From Azonexus sp. (GTDB taxonomy: Bacteria; Pseudomonadota; Gammaproteobacteria; Burkholderiales; Rhodocyclaceae), in assembly GCF_030824335.1 (NCBI RefSeq), contig NZ_JAVBXX010000011.1, positions 124,001 through 188,000 on the forward strand: DNA of 64,000 nt. The letters run 5' to 3'. Shown one piece after another: positions 1-7,586 of this stretch (its first letter is position 1; every line of letters begins with the position of its first letter). Below the pieces are notes generated by a model that saw nothing but the letters and a program-made list of their open reading frames with translations, searched no databases and was not told the origin of the DNA. The position numbers were made by a program, and so were the translations under genes.

Positions 1-2002
1 GCGTCATGTTGTCCATGGCAAAACCGTTGAGCGAGGACGAGACCAGCAGCACACGGTCGAGGAAGGCAATCGCTTCAGTCAGCGTCGGATGCGTCTTCTG
101 TGCCGCCTGCTGTTCGCGCTGCAAGCGATTCAGCGAATGCCAGTGATCCAGCGACAAACGCTCGCGCACATGCGAGGCCGACCACATCAGACTGCGGATA
201 TTGGCGGCCAGACTGCCCGGTTGCGCTGGATCGTAGATCGCTTCCAGCAAGACATGTTCGCCACCTTCACTCGGTGGGCTATCTTCTTCCGGGGTCGGCA
301 AGACTTTCAGACGCTCGGCCAGTTCCAGCACCGATGCCACCGCCGGCGTCTTTTCGCCACCGACGTCGACCAGACGGGCCAAGGCCACGCGCAACAGCCG
401 CGCGCTATTGTCGAAACGTTCGGAATAACGCCCCAGCCAGAAAAGATTCTCGACGACCCGGGACGACAGATTGGCCCCGGAACGGACCAGATCGCGGACG
501 CCTATCGAAGGCTTGAGCAGGGTAAATTCGCTGACCGGCCCATCGGTCAGCACCCAGGTATCTTTCGATGCCCCGCCCCGTTGCATCGAGATGATCCGTG
601 CGCCAGCCCCTTGGGCAACGCGGGCCAAACCACCAGGCATGACCGAATAGCCCCCGTCGGCATTGACCACCGCGTAGGCCCGCAGGCCGACCGGCCGGGC
701 GATCAGGCGCCGTTCATGCGCCCGGCTCCAGGTCGGCGCCTGGGCCAGATTGACCATTTCCTGCGCCACGTAGGCATGCGGTCTGGCCTCGATCCGGCGC
801 AGCATTTCTTCCCGCGCCTCGCCTTCGAGTTCATGACCGAATACCGGCTCCATGCGCTGCGTCGGATAGGCCGGCTTGATCACCAGATCGTCAAAGTTCT
901 CCTTGACGTAGTCGAGCGCCGGCTTTTCACCGCACCACCAGGTGCCGACCGACGGCATCGCCAGTTTTTCCCCCAGCAGATGGCGGCAGATCGCGGGCAG
1001 GAAGCCCATCAAGGCGCTGGACGCCAGCATGCCGCTGCCCAGTGCATTGGCAATGACCACCCGGCCGGCCCGCGCCACGTTGAGCAATCCGGGAATACCG
1101 AGCGCCGAATCGCCGCGCAGTTCCAGCGGATCGCAATAATCGTCGTCCTGCCGGCGCAGGATGACATGCACGCGCTTCAAGCCACGCAGGGTTTTCAGAT
1201 AGACGCTATCGCCGCGTACCGTCAGATCCTGACCTTCAACCAGCGGAAAGCCCAGGTAGCGCGACAGGTAGGCGTGCTCAAAATAGGTTTCGTTGTACGG
1301 CCCCGGGGTCAGCAGCACGATATGCGGCTGCTCGTCGCCCTCAACCGGCGCCAGCGCCGTCAGGCCGTCCTGGTGATCGCGGAAGAAGTCGGCCAGATGC
1401 TGGACATGCAAGTCGCGGAACATCTCCGGAAAAACACGCGAGACGACCAGGCGGTTCTCCAGCGCATAACCGGCACCAGACGGCGCCTGGGTACGGTCGG
1501 CGATGACCCACCAGCGACCGTTCGGTGCGCGCGCCAGATCGACGGCGTAATGGTGCAACCAGATACCGCCCGGTGGCTTGATGCCCTGCGAGGGCCAGAG
1601 ATAACCATGCTGCCCGTAAACCAGCGCCGGCGGCAGCAGGCCCTCGGCCAGCAAGGTCTTTTCGCCATACAGATCGGCCAGGATGGCATTCAACAGGGTC
1701 GCCCGCTGGGCAACCGCCGCCGACACCTGCGCCCACTCGTCGGGTGGAATGATCAGCGGCAGTGGGTCGAGTGCCCACGGTCGGTCGGCACCATTGGGAT
1801 CGGCATAGACGTTGTAGGTGACACCATTTTCCTGGATTCGCCGGTCGGCGAAATCCAGGCGCCTGCGCATTTCTTCAGGCGATACGGAATCGAGATGATC
1901 GAAAAAACGCTGCCAGTGCGGACGCACTGCACCGTCCGCTTTCAACATTTCGTCGTAGCGGCGGGCGCTGTGGGGATAAATTGCCAGGAGGGTGCGTGCC
2001 AT
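1..2002 (-). CDS. Circularly permuted type 2 ATP-grasp protein fused to alpha-E domain (partial, C-terminus outside window)
   Basis: Translating the minus strand from the ATG at 2002 gives an open frame that leaves the window at base 1 (about 667 codons). It begins MARTLLAIYPHSARRYDEML and carries the family's typical stretches: HIVLLTPGPYNETYFEHAYL near residue 230, then RRQDDDYCDPLELRGDSALG, and RGGASKDTWVLTDGP near the ATP-grasp end. Beyond that the frame continues as an alpha-E (DUF403) helical domain starting around ENLFWLGRYSERFDNSARLL. The family is predicted to ligate or modify a peptide or small molecule with ATP, but no reaction is established. It follows the transglutaminase-like gene by 79 bases on the same strand, as in known alpha-E/ATP-grasp/transglutaminase clusters. 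A split version of the same pair lies at 23895-26258. Confidence 0.9.
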   Translation of the reverse strand, partial: MARTLLAIYPHSARRYDEMLKADGAVRPHWQRFFDHLDSVSPEEMRRRLDFADRRIQENGVTYNVYADPNGADRPWALDPLPLIIPPDEWAQVSAAVAQRATLLNAILADLYGEKTLLAEGLLPPALVYGQHGYLWPSQGIKPPGGIWLHHYAVDLARAPNGRWWVIADRTQAPSGAGYALENRLVVSRVFPEMFRDLHVQHLADFFRDHQDGLTALAPVEGDEQPHIVLLTPGPYNETYFEHAYLSRYLGFPLVEGQDLTVRGDSVYLKTLRGLKRVHVILRRQDDDYCDPLELRGDSALGIPGLLNVARAGRVVIANALGSGMLASSALMGFLPAICRHLLGEKLAMPSVGTWWCGEKPALDYVKENFDDLVIKPAYPTQRMEPVFGHELEGEAREEMLRRIEARPHAYVAQEMVNLAQAPTWSRAHERRLIARPVGLRAYAVVNADGGYSVMPGGLARVAQGAGARIISMQRGGASKDTWVLTDGPVSEFTLLKPSIGVRDLVRSGANLSSRVVENLFWLGRYSERFDNSARLLRVALARLVDVGGEKTPAVASVLELAERLKVLPTPEEDSPPSEGGEHVLLEAIYDPAQPGSLAANIRSLMWSASHVRERLSLDHWHSLNRLQREQQAAQKTHPTLTEAIAFLDRVLLVSSSLNGFAMDNMT

Positions 2003-2022
2003 TCGGCCTCGTCTATAACGCA

Positions 2023-2064
2023 AACAGGCCTTTTCGGCCTGTTGCTGCGGTCAACCGACCGCAG
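2023..2064 (-). terminator. Two adjacent hairpins between the transglutaminase and ATP-grasp genes
   Basis: Bases 2023-2030 (AACAGGCC) pair with 2036-2043 (GGCCTGTT) around a five-base loop. Immediately next to it, 2045-2052 (CTGCGGTC) pairs perfectly with 2057-2064 (GACCGCAG) around AACC. The second hairpin is built from half-sites of the iterated TGCGGTC motif of this window. Neither has a clean U-tract on the minus strand, so they may attenuate or protect the mRNA rather than end it. Confidence 0.5.
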
Positions 2065-2081
2065 GGTGCGTTTTTCTTGGT

Positions 2082-5000
2082 TTAGTTACGGCGCAAGTCT
2101 AGCGTAAACGGGTGCTCGGCGCTGATCTGCGGCGCCTTGACCTGCATCTTGCCCGGCGTGTGGCCGAAGCGGAAGAAGCGGGCCAGACGACGGCTTTCAG
2201 CCTCGAAGGCATTGACCGGGAAGGTGTCGAAACTGCGCCCGCCCGGATGCGCGACGTGGTACTGGCAACCGCCCAGCGAACGCTGCATCCAGGTATCGAC
2301 GATGTCGAACACCAGCGGCGCATGGACGCCGATGGTCGGATGCAGGCACGACGCCGGTTGCCAGGCCCGGTAACGGACGCCGGCAACAAACTCGCCGTTT
2401 TTGCCGGTATTGGTCAGCGGCACCGGTTCGCCGTTGCAGGTCAGGATGTAGCGATCCGGCGCCATGCCGGTGACCTTGACCTGGACGCGCTCGACCGACG
2501 AATCGACATAGCGCACGGCGCCGCCGGCCGAGCCTTCCTCGCCCATGACGTGCCAGGGTTCGAGCGCGTGCCGCAGTTCGAACTCGATGCCCTTGACGGC
2601 GAAATCGCCGTATTTCGGGAAGCGGAATTCGAAATGCGGGGCAAACCATTCGTGCTTGAACGGATAGCCGGCGGCGGTCATTTCTTCCATGACGTCGCGG
2701 AAATCCTGCTCGACGAAATGCGGCAGCATGAACCGGTCGTGCAGCTCGGTGCCCCAGCGGGCCAGGCGTTGCGGGCTGTACGGTTCGTTCCAGAAACGGG
2801 CGATCAGTGCCCGCAGCAGCAGTTGCTGGGCCAGCGACATGCGCGCGTGCGGCGGCATTTCGAAGGCGCGCAGTTCGAGCAGGCCAAGGCGACCGGTCGG
2901 ACCGTCCGGCGAATACAACTTGTCGATGCAGAACTCGGAACGGTGCGTGTTGCCGGTGACGTCGGTGAGCAGGTTGCGCAGGATGCGGTCGATCAGCCAC
3001 GGCGGCACCGAATTTGCAACACCAGGGCCGGCCGGCGGAATCTGGCTGAAGGCAATTTCCAGTTCGTACAGCGAATCGTTGCGCGCCTCGTCGATGCGCG
3101 GCGCCTGGCTGGTTGGCCCGATGAACAGGCCGGAGAACAGGTAGGACAGGCTGGGATGATTCTGCCAGTAGGCGACCAGGCTCTTCAACAGGTCCGGCCG
3201 GCGCAGGAAGGGCGAATCGTTCGGCGTCGCGCCGCCAAGGACGAAGTGGTTGCCACCACCGGTGCCGGTATGGCGCCCGTCGACCATGAATTTTTCCGTG
3301 GTCAGGCGGGTGACGTGGGCCGCATCGTAGAGATGCGTGGTCTGCTCGACCAGTTGGTCCCAGCTCTTGGCCGGATGGATGTTGACTTCGATGACGCCCG
3401 GATCGGGGGTGACGCGGAAATGCGTCAGGCGCGGGTCGGACGGCGGCTCGTAGCCTTCCATGATCACCGGCAGGGCCATCTCTTCTGCGGTCGACTCGAC
3501 GGCAGCGACGATTTCCAGGTAATCGTCGAGTTTTTCGGTCGGCGGCATGAAGATGTACAGCTTGCCGTCACGCGGCTCGGCGCACATCGCCAGGCGGGTG
3601 ATCCAGCCGGCGGATTCCTTGAAACCGGGGCGGGTGTCGGTCGGCTTTTCCCAGGCCCGACCCTTGCCGTCCCCAGCGATGCCGACGGCAGCGCTGCGCC
3701 GGTCCTGCATCTGCGGCCCACGGGCGCCGGTCTGGCCGCTGACGCGGGCGCGCAGTGCGGCGTAGCTGGCCAACGGGTCGGTCGCCGTCTCGGCGTCCGG
3801 GACATTGACGTAGGGATAGTCGCTCTGCGCCGTCCACGGTTGCGAGTCGATCGGCAGGCGGTAGCCCATCGCCGAATCGCCGGGGAACAGGTAGCAGCGC
3901 TCGGCGCGCAGGAACCACGGCCCGGTCTGCCATTCGCCGTAAACGTTCTTCATGATCGGCAGCGTGTGGCCGACGGTGTAGGTCATGCCTTGCGTGAACA
4001 CCTTCATCAGGCGCTCGCGCTCAAGCGCATCGTCGACGCGCGAATCGAAAGGATCGACGTTGCCGGGCAGGCGGCGCTCGCGCCACATGTAGTAGAAAAC
4101 GTCTTCGAAAGCCGGGAAAACGTAGTCGGCAGTCACGCCCAGGCGTTCGGCGACACGCTTGAGGAAGTGCCCGGCCTGATCGGCGGTGACACCGTAATCC
4201 TTGCGCTCGTCGGCATACAGCGCCGGGTTGTTCCAGATCGGCTCGCCGTCCTTGCGCCAGAAACAGTTCAGCGACCAGCGCGGCAACTGCTCGCCGGGGT
4301 ACCACTTGCCCTGACCGAAGTGCATCAGGCCGTTCGGCGCATACTTGTCGCGCAGGCGGTGGAACAGTTCGGCGGCGAAGAAGCGCTTGGTCGGCCCCAT
4401 CGCGGCGGTGTTCCATTCGGCGCCATCGGGGTCGTCGACCGCAACAAAAGTCGGCTCACCGCCCTGGGTCAGACGTACGTCCATGCGCATCAGCGCTTCG
4501 TCGATCTGGTGGCCGAGTCCCTCGATCTCCACCCACTGCTCATCGGTATACGGCTTGGTCACGCGCGGCGCTTCCCAGATGCGGGTGACGCCCATCGAAT
4601 GCGTGAACTCGGTTTCACATTCGTCGATGGCACCGCTGACCGGCGCGGCAGACGATGGCTCCGGCGTGCAGGCGAGCGGAATGTGGCCTTCGCCGGCGAA
4701 CAGGCCGGAGGTCGGATCGAGACCGATCCAGCCGGCACCGGGCAGATAGACTTCGGTCCACGCATGCAGGTCGGTGAAATCCTTTTCCGGGCCGGACGGG
4801 CCGTCGAGCGACTTCACATCGGCGGTCAACTGGATCAGGTAGCCGGAAACGAAACGTGCGGCCAGGCCCAGGTGGCGCAGCACCTGCACCAGCAGCCAGG
4901 CCGAATCGCGGCAGGAACCGGAGCGCTTGGTCAGTGTTTCTTCCGGCGTCTGCACGCCCGGCTCCATCCGGATGGTGTAGCTGATGTCCTGCTGCAATCG

Positions 5001-5450
5001 GGCATTGATCGCCACGAGAAAATCGACACTGCGCAACGGCTCACGCGAAATGCCGTCGATGTATTTCTGGAAGGCCGGCGTGGCCGGCAGCTTGCTCAGG
5101 AAAGGCAGCAGATCCTGGCGTTCGCCTTCTTCGTAGGCAAAGGGAATTTTTTCGGCATGCGGCTCAAGGAAGAAATCGAAGGGATTGATCACCGACATTT
5201 CGGCGACCAGATCAACCTCTACCCTGAATTCGCGGGTTTTTTCCGGAAACACCAGGCGCGCCAGATAATTGCCCTGTGGGTCCTGCTGCCAGTTGATGAA
5301 GTGTTTTTCCGGACCGATTTTCAGGGAATAGGAAAGGATGCGCGTCCGGGAATGTGGACACGGACGCAAGCGAATGACCTGTGGCCCAAGATTGATCAGG
5401 CGATCATAGTGATAGTGCGTGACGTGATTCAGTGCGACATGGATAGACAC
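2082..5450 (-). CDS. Transglutaminase-like protein with DUF2126 C-terminal domain
   Basis: This 1122-residue protein has an N-terminal bacterial transglutaminase-like beta domain (about 1-90) and a transglutaminase core (about 140-260). A catalytic triad is visible: Cys180 in KRSGSCRDSAW, His229 in DLHAWTEVYLPG and Asp245 in GWIGLDPTSG. The remaining roughly 800 residues match the DUF2126 family by overall sequence, with long well-conserved stretches such as GGGNHFVLGGATPNDSPFLR. The start is GTG at 5450-5448, with GGAG about eight bases upstream. Proteins of this build usually sit with alpha-E and ATP-grasp genes, as here, and are thought to act with them on a peptide-like substrate that is unknown. 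It carries two copies of the iterated 10-mer (3486 and 4434), both in frame. Confidence 0.92.
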   Translation of the reverse strand: MSIHVALNHVTHYHYDRLINLGPQVIRLRPCPHSRTRILSYSLKIGPEKHFINWQQDPQGNYLARLVFPEKTREFRVEVDLVAEMSVINPFDFFLEPHAEKIPFAYEEGERQDLLPFLSKLPATPAFQKYIDGISREPLRSVDFLVAINARLQQDISYTIRMEPGVQTPEETLTKRSGSCRDSAWLLVQVLRHLGLAARFVSGYLIQLTADVKSLDGPSGPEKDFTDLHAWTEVYLPGAGWIGLDPTSGLFAGEGHIPLACTPEPSSAAPVSGAIDECETEFTHSMGVTRIWEAPRVTKPYTDEQWVEIEGLGHQIDEALMRMDVRLTQGGEPTFVAVDDPDGAEWNTAAMGPTKRFFAAELFHRLRDKYAPNGLMHFGQGKWYPGEQLPRWSLNCFWRKDGEPIWNNPALYADERKDYGVTADQAGHFLKRVAERLGVTADYVFPAFEDVFYYMWRERRLPGNVDPFDSRVDDALERERLMKVFTQGMTYTVGHTLPIMKNVYGEWQTGPWFLRAERCYLFPGDSAMGYRLPIDSQPWTAQSDYPYVNVPDAETATDPLASYAALRARVSGQTGARGPQMQDRRSAAVGIAGDGKGRAWEKPTDTRPGFKESAGWITRLAMCAEPRDGKLYIFMPPTEKLDDYLEIVAAVESTAEEMALPVIMEGYEPPSDPRLTHFRVTPDPGVIEVNIHPAKSWDQLVEQTTHLYDAAHVTRLTTEKFMVDGRHTGTGGGNHFVLGGATPNDSPFLRRPDLLKSLVAYWQNHPSLSYLFSGLFIGPTSQAPRIDEARNDSLYELEIAFSQIPPAGPGVANSVPPWLIDRILRNLLTDVTGNTHRSEFCIDKLYSPDGPTGRLGLLELRAFEMPPHARMSLAQQLLLRALIARFWNEPYSPQRLARWGTELHDRFMLPHFVEQDFRDVMEEMTAAGYPFKHEWFAPHFEFRFPKYGDFAVKGIEFELRHALEPWHVMGEEGSAGGAVRYVDSSVERVQVKVTGMAPDRYILTCNGEPVPLTNTGKNGEFVAGVRYRAWQPASCLHPTIGVHAPLVFDIVDTWMQRSLGGCQYHVAHPGGRSFDTFPVNAFEAESRRLARFFRFGHTPGKMQVKAPQISAEHPFTLDLRRN

Positions 5451-5744
5451 AGGTTTGCTCCAGACAAAATGACTAAGGGCTTAAAAGCAAGACACGAACC
5501 AGCTTGCAAGTCATTGTTTTTTAAAAACATGGACTTTTCCCATGCACCCGGCAAAGGCTCGACACCCAAAGCAACGCACCACACTGGTGCAACAAGCAGC
5601 CCAAGCCGAGCGGCCACCAAGGCAAGATCAGACGACGCACAGCACAAAATGTATCGAAATCATTTTGTTGCGGTGCACAATTCTATTGGCAACTGCGTTA
5701 TACTCACCCCCGAACACATTGACCACCTAATTCTGGAGACAAAC
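5451..5744. other. Intergenic region between the divergent transglutaminase and phasin genes
   Basis: This 294-base stretch separates two divergently transcribed genes and is less GC-rich than the flanking genes. A 62-codon plus-strand frame exists at 5542-5730 but shows no family resemblance and looks like chance. The useful signals are at the phasin side: a dyad at 5665-5680 and a TATACT box at 5699-5704. I see no RNA gene. Confidence 0.6.
5665..5704 (+). promoter_or_regulatory. Candidate phasin promoter with TTGTTGC/GCACAA dyad
   Basis: The dyad TTGTTGCGGTGCACAA (5665-5680) is followed by TATACT (5699-5704), a good -10 hexamer; no good -35 is present at the normal distance. TGC/GCA-type dyads upstream of phasin genes are bound by the repressor PhaR in some PHA-storing bacteria, so this may be a PhaR-like operator. 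That assignment is inference from position and symmetry only. Confidence 0.3.
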
Positions 5745-6260
5745 ATGTCCATCAATACCGAACAATTCGCCGCTGCCAACAAAGCTACCGTTGATTCCCT
5801 GCTGTCGGTTGCCAACACCGCCCTGGCTTCGGCCGAGCGCATCGCTGCCCTGAACCTGAACACCGCCCGCGCCACGCTGGAAGACACCGTTTCCGGCGTC
5901 AAGACCGTGATGAGCGCCAAGGACCCGCAAGCTGCCCTGGCCGCCCAGACCGCGCTGACCCAGCCGGCTGTCGAGAAGGCTGTTGCCTACTCGCGTTCGA
6001 TGTACGAAATCACTGCCCAGACCCAGCAAGAACTGGCCAAGATGGTTGAAGCCCAGTTCGGCGACTTCCAGAAATCCGTTGCCGGCATGCTGGAAAAGGC
6101 TGCCAAGTCTGCCCCGGCTGGTTCGGAAAGCGCCGTTGCCGCAATCCAGAACGCCATTGCTGCAGCAAACTCCGCTTTCGGCAACATGAACAGTGTCGCC
6201 AAGCAATTTGCCGAAGCCGCACAAAAGAACATCGCTGCTGCTACCAAGCAAGGCAAGTAA
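5745..6260 (+). CDS. Phasin family protein
   Basis: This 171-residue, Ala-rich, helical, cysteine-free protein starts at ATG 5745 behind TCTGGAGA. It has the layout of betaproteobacterial phasins: an N-terminal segment MSINTEQFAAANKATVDSLL, amphipathic helices with regular Ala/Gln/Lys spacing and a basic tail AATKQGK. Phasins coat polyhydroxyalkanoate granules and control their number and size. No PHA synthase is adjacent, but an acetoacetyl-CoA-type thiolase lies at 28525-29706. A strong terminator follows at once. Codon use is highly biased toward GCC/AAG/CTG-type codons, consistent with high expression. Confidence 0.9.
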   Translation: MSINTEQFAAANKATVDSLLSVANTALASAERIAALNLNTARATLEDTVSGVKTVMSAKDPQAALAAQTALTQPAVEKAVAYSRSMYEITAQTQQELAKMVEAQFGDFQKSVAGMLEKAAKSAPAGSESAVAAIQNAIAAANSAFGNMNSVAKQFAEAAQKNIAAATKQGK

Positions 6261-6281
6261 GTCTCTCGGGCCTCCCGAAAC

Positions 6282-6315
6282 AAAAAAGGCCCCGCGAGAT
6301 TCGCGGGGCCTTTTC
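6282..6315 (+). terminator. Rho-independent terminator of the phasin gene
   Basis: AAAAGGCCCCGCGA (ending 6297) pairs with CGCGGGGCCTTTT (starting 6302) around a four-base loop. A-run and T-run flank a long GC stem, so it could act in both directions. It lies 21 bases after the phasin stop. Confidence 0.9.
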
Positions 6316-6355
6316 CATGTCGGACAATGAAACTACCATCTCAAGGGATATGCCC

Positions 6356-6550
6356 ATGTCGGACAAAGACCTGGAAGCCTACGCAGACAGCATGCTCAAT
6401 GCTGCGCTTGGCGGCCTGACGCCACATCAAGCCCTGCTCAAGGCATCACTCGCCGATTCTGCCAATGTCGATGAACGCGCCGCTGCCATCGCCAAGAACC
6501 GCGAACGCGCACTGAAGTTACTCGCTGCCATCGAAAAATCGCAGGACTAA
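6356..6550 (+). CDS. Small conserved-looking hypothetical protein
   Basis: A 64-residue acidic/helical protein (MSDKDLEAYADSMLNAALGG...). I chose ATG 6356 because AAGGGA at 6343-6348 is about seven bases upstream; ATG 6350 is too close and ATG 6317 falls at the edge of the phasin terminator. The alternative start at 6317 would add 13 residues. The 13-bp sequence CCATGTCGGACAA occurs at both 6315 and 6354, so the two candidate starts lie in a short in-frame duplication. No family is recognised and no membrane segment or signal is visible. Composition matches the host genes, and the frame is followed by a stem-loop, which supports a real gene. Confidence 0.6.
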   Translation: MSDKDLEAYADSMLNAALGGLTPHQALLKASLADSANVDERAAAIAKNRERALKLLAAIEKSQD

Positions 6551-6565
6551 GCAACACGAAATAAT

Positions 6566-6609
6566 TGCGGTCGACGGCAAAAATCCAGCATTTTTCACCG
6601 TCGACCGCA
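6566..6609. terminator. Stem-loop made of an inverted pair of TGCGGTCGAC motifs
   Basis: TGCGGTCGACGGCAAAAAT (6566-6584) pairs, with two mismatches, with ATTTTTCACCGTCGACCGCA (6590-6609); the loop is short. Both arms are exact copies of the iterated 10-mer. It lies 15 bases after the small gene ending at 6550 and probably terminates it. Inverted pairs of uptake signals acting as terminators are known in Haemophilus and Neisseria; the parallel here is inference. Confidence 0.7.
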
Positions 6610-6672
6610 GTATTTCCCTGGCCACAGGATAGCCAGAACAAACCTCGACTTTGCACTAAAGCGTTAATCCAA

Positions 6673-6702
6673 TTGCTTGGTGCCCCCCGCACGCACCATA
6701 AT
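6673..6702 (+). promoter_or_regulatory. Candidate sigma70 promoter of the PhnD-like/sensor kinase operon
   Basis: TTGCTT (6673-6678) and CATAAT (6697-6702) are separated by 18 bases and lie 34 bases upstream of the GTG start at 6736. Each hexamer keeps four or five consensus bases. Confidence 0.4.
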
Positions 6703-6735
6703 GGGCAAATACCACAGAATGCATAGGGGTTTTGC

Positions 6736-7581
6736 GTGTCGAACATCTCTTTCCTGGCTCATCGTGCCCGCCTGATTCTGTGCTCATGTCTGCTCATCGC
6801 ACTGCATGCAACAGCCGCAGAAACCGCCCCGCTCAAGCTCGGCATCATGCCGTTCAACAGTACGCTGGCGCTGATTCGTACCCATCAGCCACTGGCAGCA
6901 CATCTTGAACAGGCATTGGGACGCAAGATCCAGCTACTGACGTCGGCCGACTATTTCACCCATATCAATCAATTGCTGGCCGGCGATTTCGATCTGGCAA
7001 TCACCGGACCGCACTTCGCCATAATGGCCGCCGAAAAAGGCTATCGCCCCCTGTTCCGCTATGCGGCAGACCTGCGTCCCAGTTTTGTCGTCCCCACCGA
7101 CTCGCCAATCAAAGTGATCGGCGATCTGCGCGGTAAGCGGCTGGGCATGCCGCACAGGCTTGCCGTCATTTCAAGCAGCAGCATCAAATGGCTGGACGAC
7201 CAAGGACTGCGCCTCGGTCTGGATTACCAGAGCATTGAATACGCCTCGCACGGCGCCGCCATTGCCGCTGCGGTCGCTGGCGAGGTCGACATCACACTCT
7301 CGGCGGCAAGCGCCTGGCAACAGGCACCGGAGAGTACCCGGGTAAAAACCCGCTTGCTCGCTACCGATATCCGGCTGCCGCACGTCATGACCTTGGCCCA
7401 TAGCCGCCTGCCCAAAGCAGAAATCGAACGAGTGCGGCAAGCACTGCTCAGCTTTGGCAATACGACGAGCGGTCAAACCTTTTTCCGTGAGACCGGCTAT
7501 CAGGGTTATGCGGAGGTAACTCCCGCCGACCTGGAAAAACTCCGTCCCTTCATCAATCTGACCGTCAAGATGATGAGGTAG
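6736..7581 (+). CDS. PhnD-like periplasmic substrate-binding protein
   Basis: This 281-residue protein starts with GTG 6736 behind AGGGG. It has a signal peptide (basic [12 protein letters not shown], hydrophobic [13 protein letters not shown], cleavage near ATAAE) and then a phosphate/phosphonate/PhnD-type binding fold: [11 protein letters not shown] at the mature N-terminus, [12 protein letters not shown] near residue 95 and [10 protein letters not shown] near 135. Such proteins normally feed ABC importers, but no permease or ATPase gene is nearby. Instead it is followed, five bases after its stop, by a hybrid sensor kinase and then a second kinase carrying the same type of domain. It therefore probably acts as a ligand-sensing partner for the kinase. 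The ligand is unknown. Confidence 0.85.
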   Translation: MSNISFLAHRARLILCSCLLIALHATAAETAPLKLGIMPFNSTLALIRTHQPLAAHLEQALGRKIQLLTSADYFTHINQLLAGDFDLAITGPHFAIMAAEKGYRPLFRYAADLRPSFVVPTDSPIKVIGDLRGKRLGMPHRLAVISSSSIKWLDDQGLRLGLDYQSIEYASHGAAIAAAVAGEVDITLSAASAWQQAPESTRVKTRLLATDIRLPHVMTLAHSRLPKAEIERVRQALLSFGNTTSGQTFFRETGYQGYAEVTPADLEKLRPFINLTVKMMR

Positions 7582-7586
7582 CCCCC

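Noticed and set aside
89..2107. A 672-codon plus-strand open frame at the window start
   Set aside because: The minus strand encodes an unmistakable ATP-grasp/alpha-E protein in this interval; the plus frame has no recognisable domain.
5542..5730. A 62-codon plus-strand frame upstream of the phasin gene
   Set aside because: It overlaps the promoter-like signals, has no ribosome site and no protein-like pattern.
2112..6260. A 1382-codon plus-strand open frame opposite the transglutaminase gene
   Set aside because: Its last part is the phasin gene; the rest is the mirror of a strongly biased GC-rich gene, is rich in Arg/His/Gln with no domain pattern, and contradicts the clear minus-strand protein.
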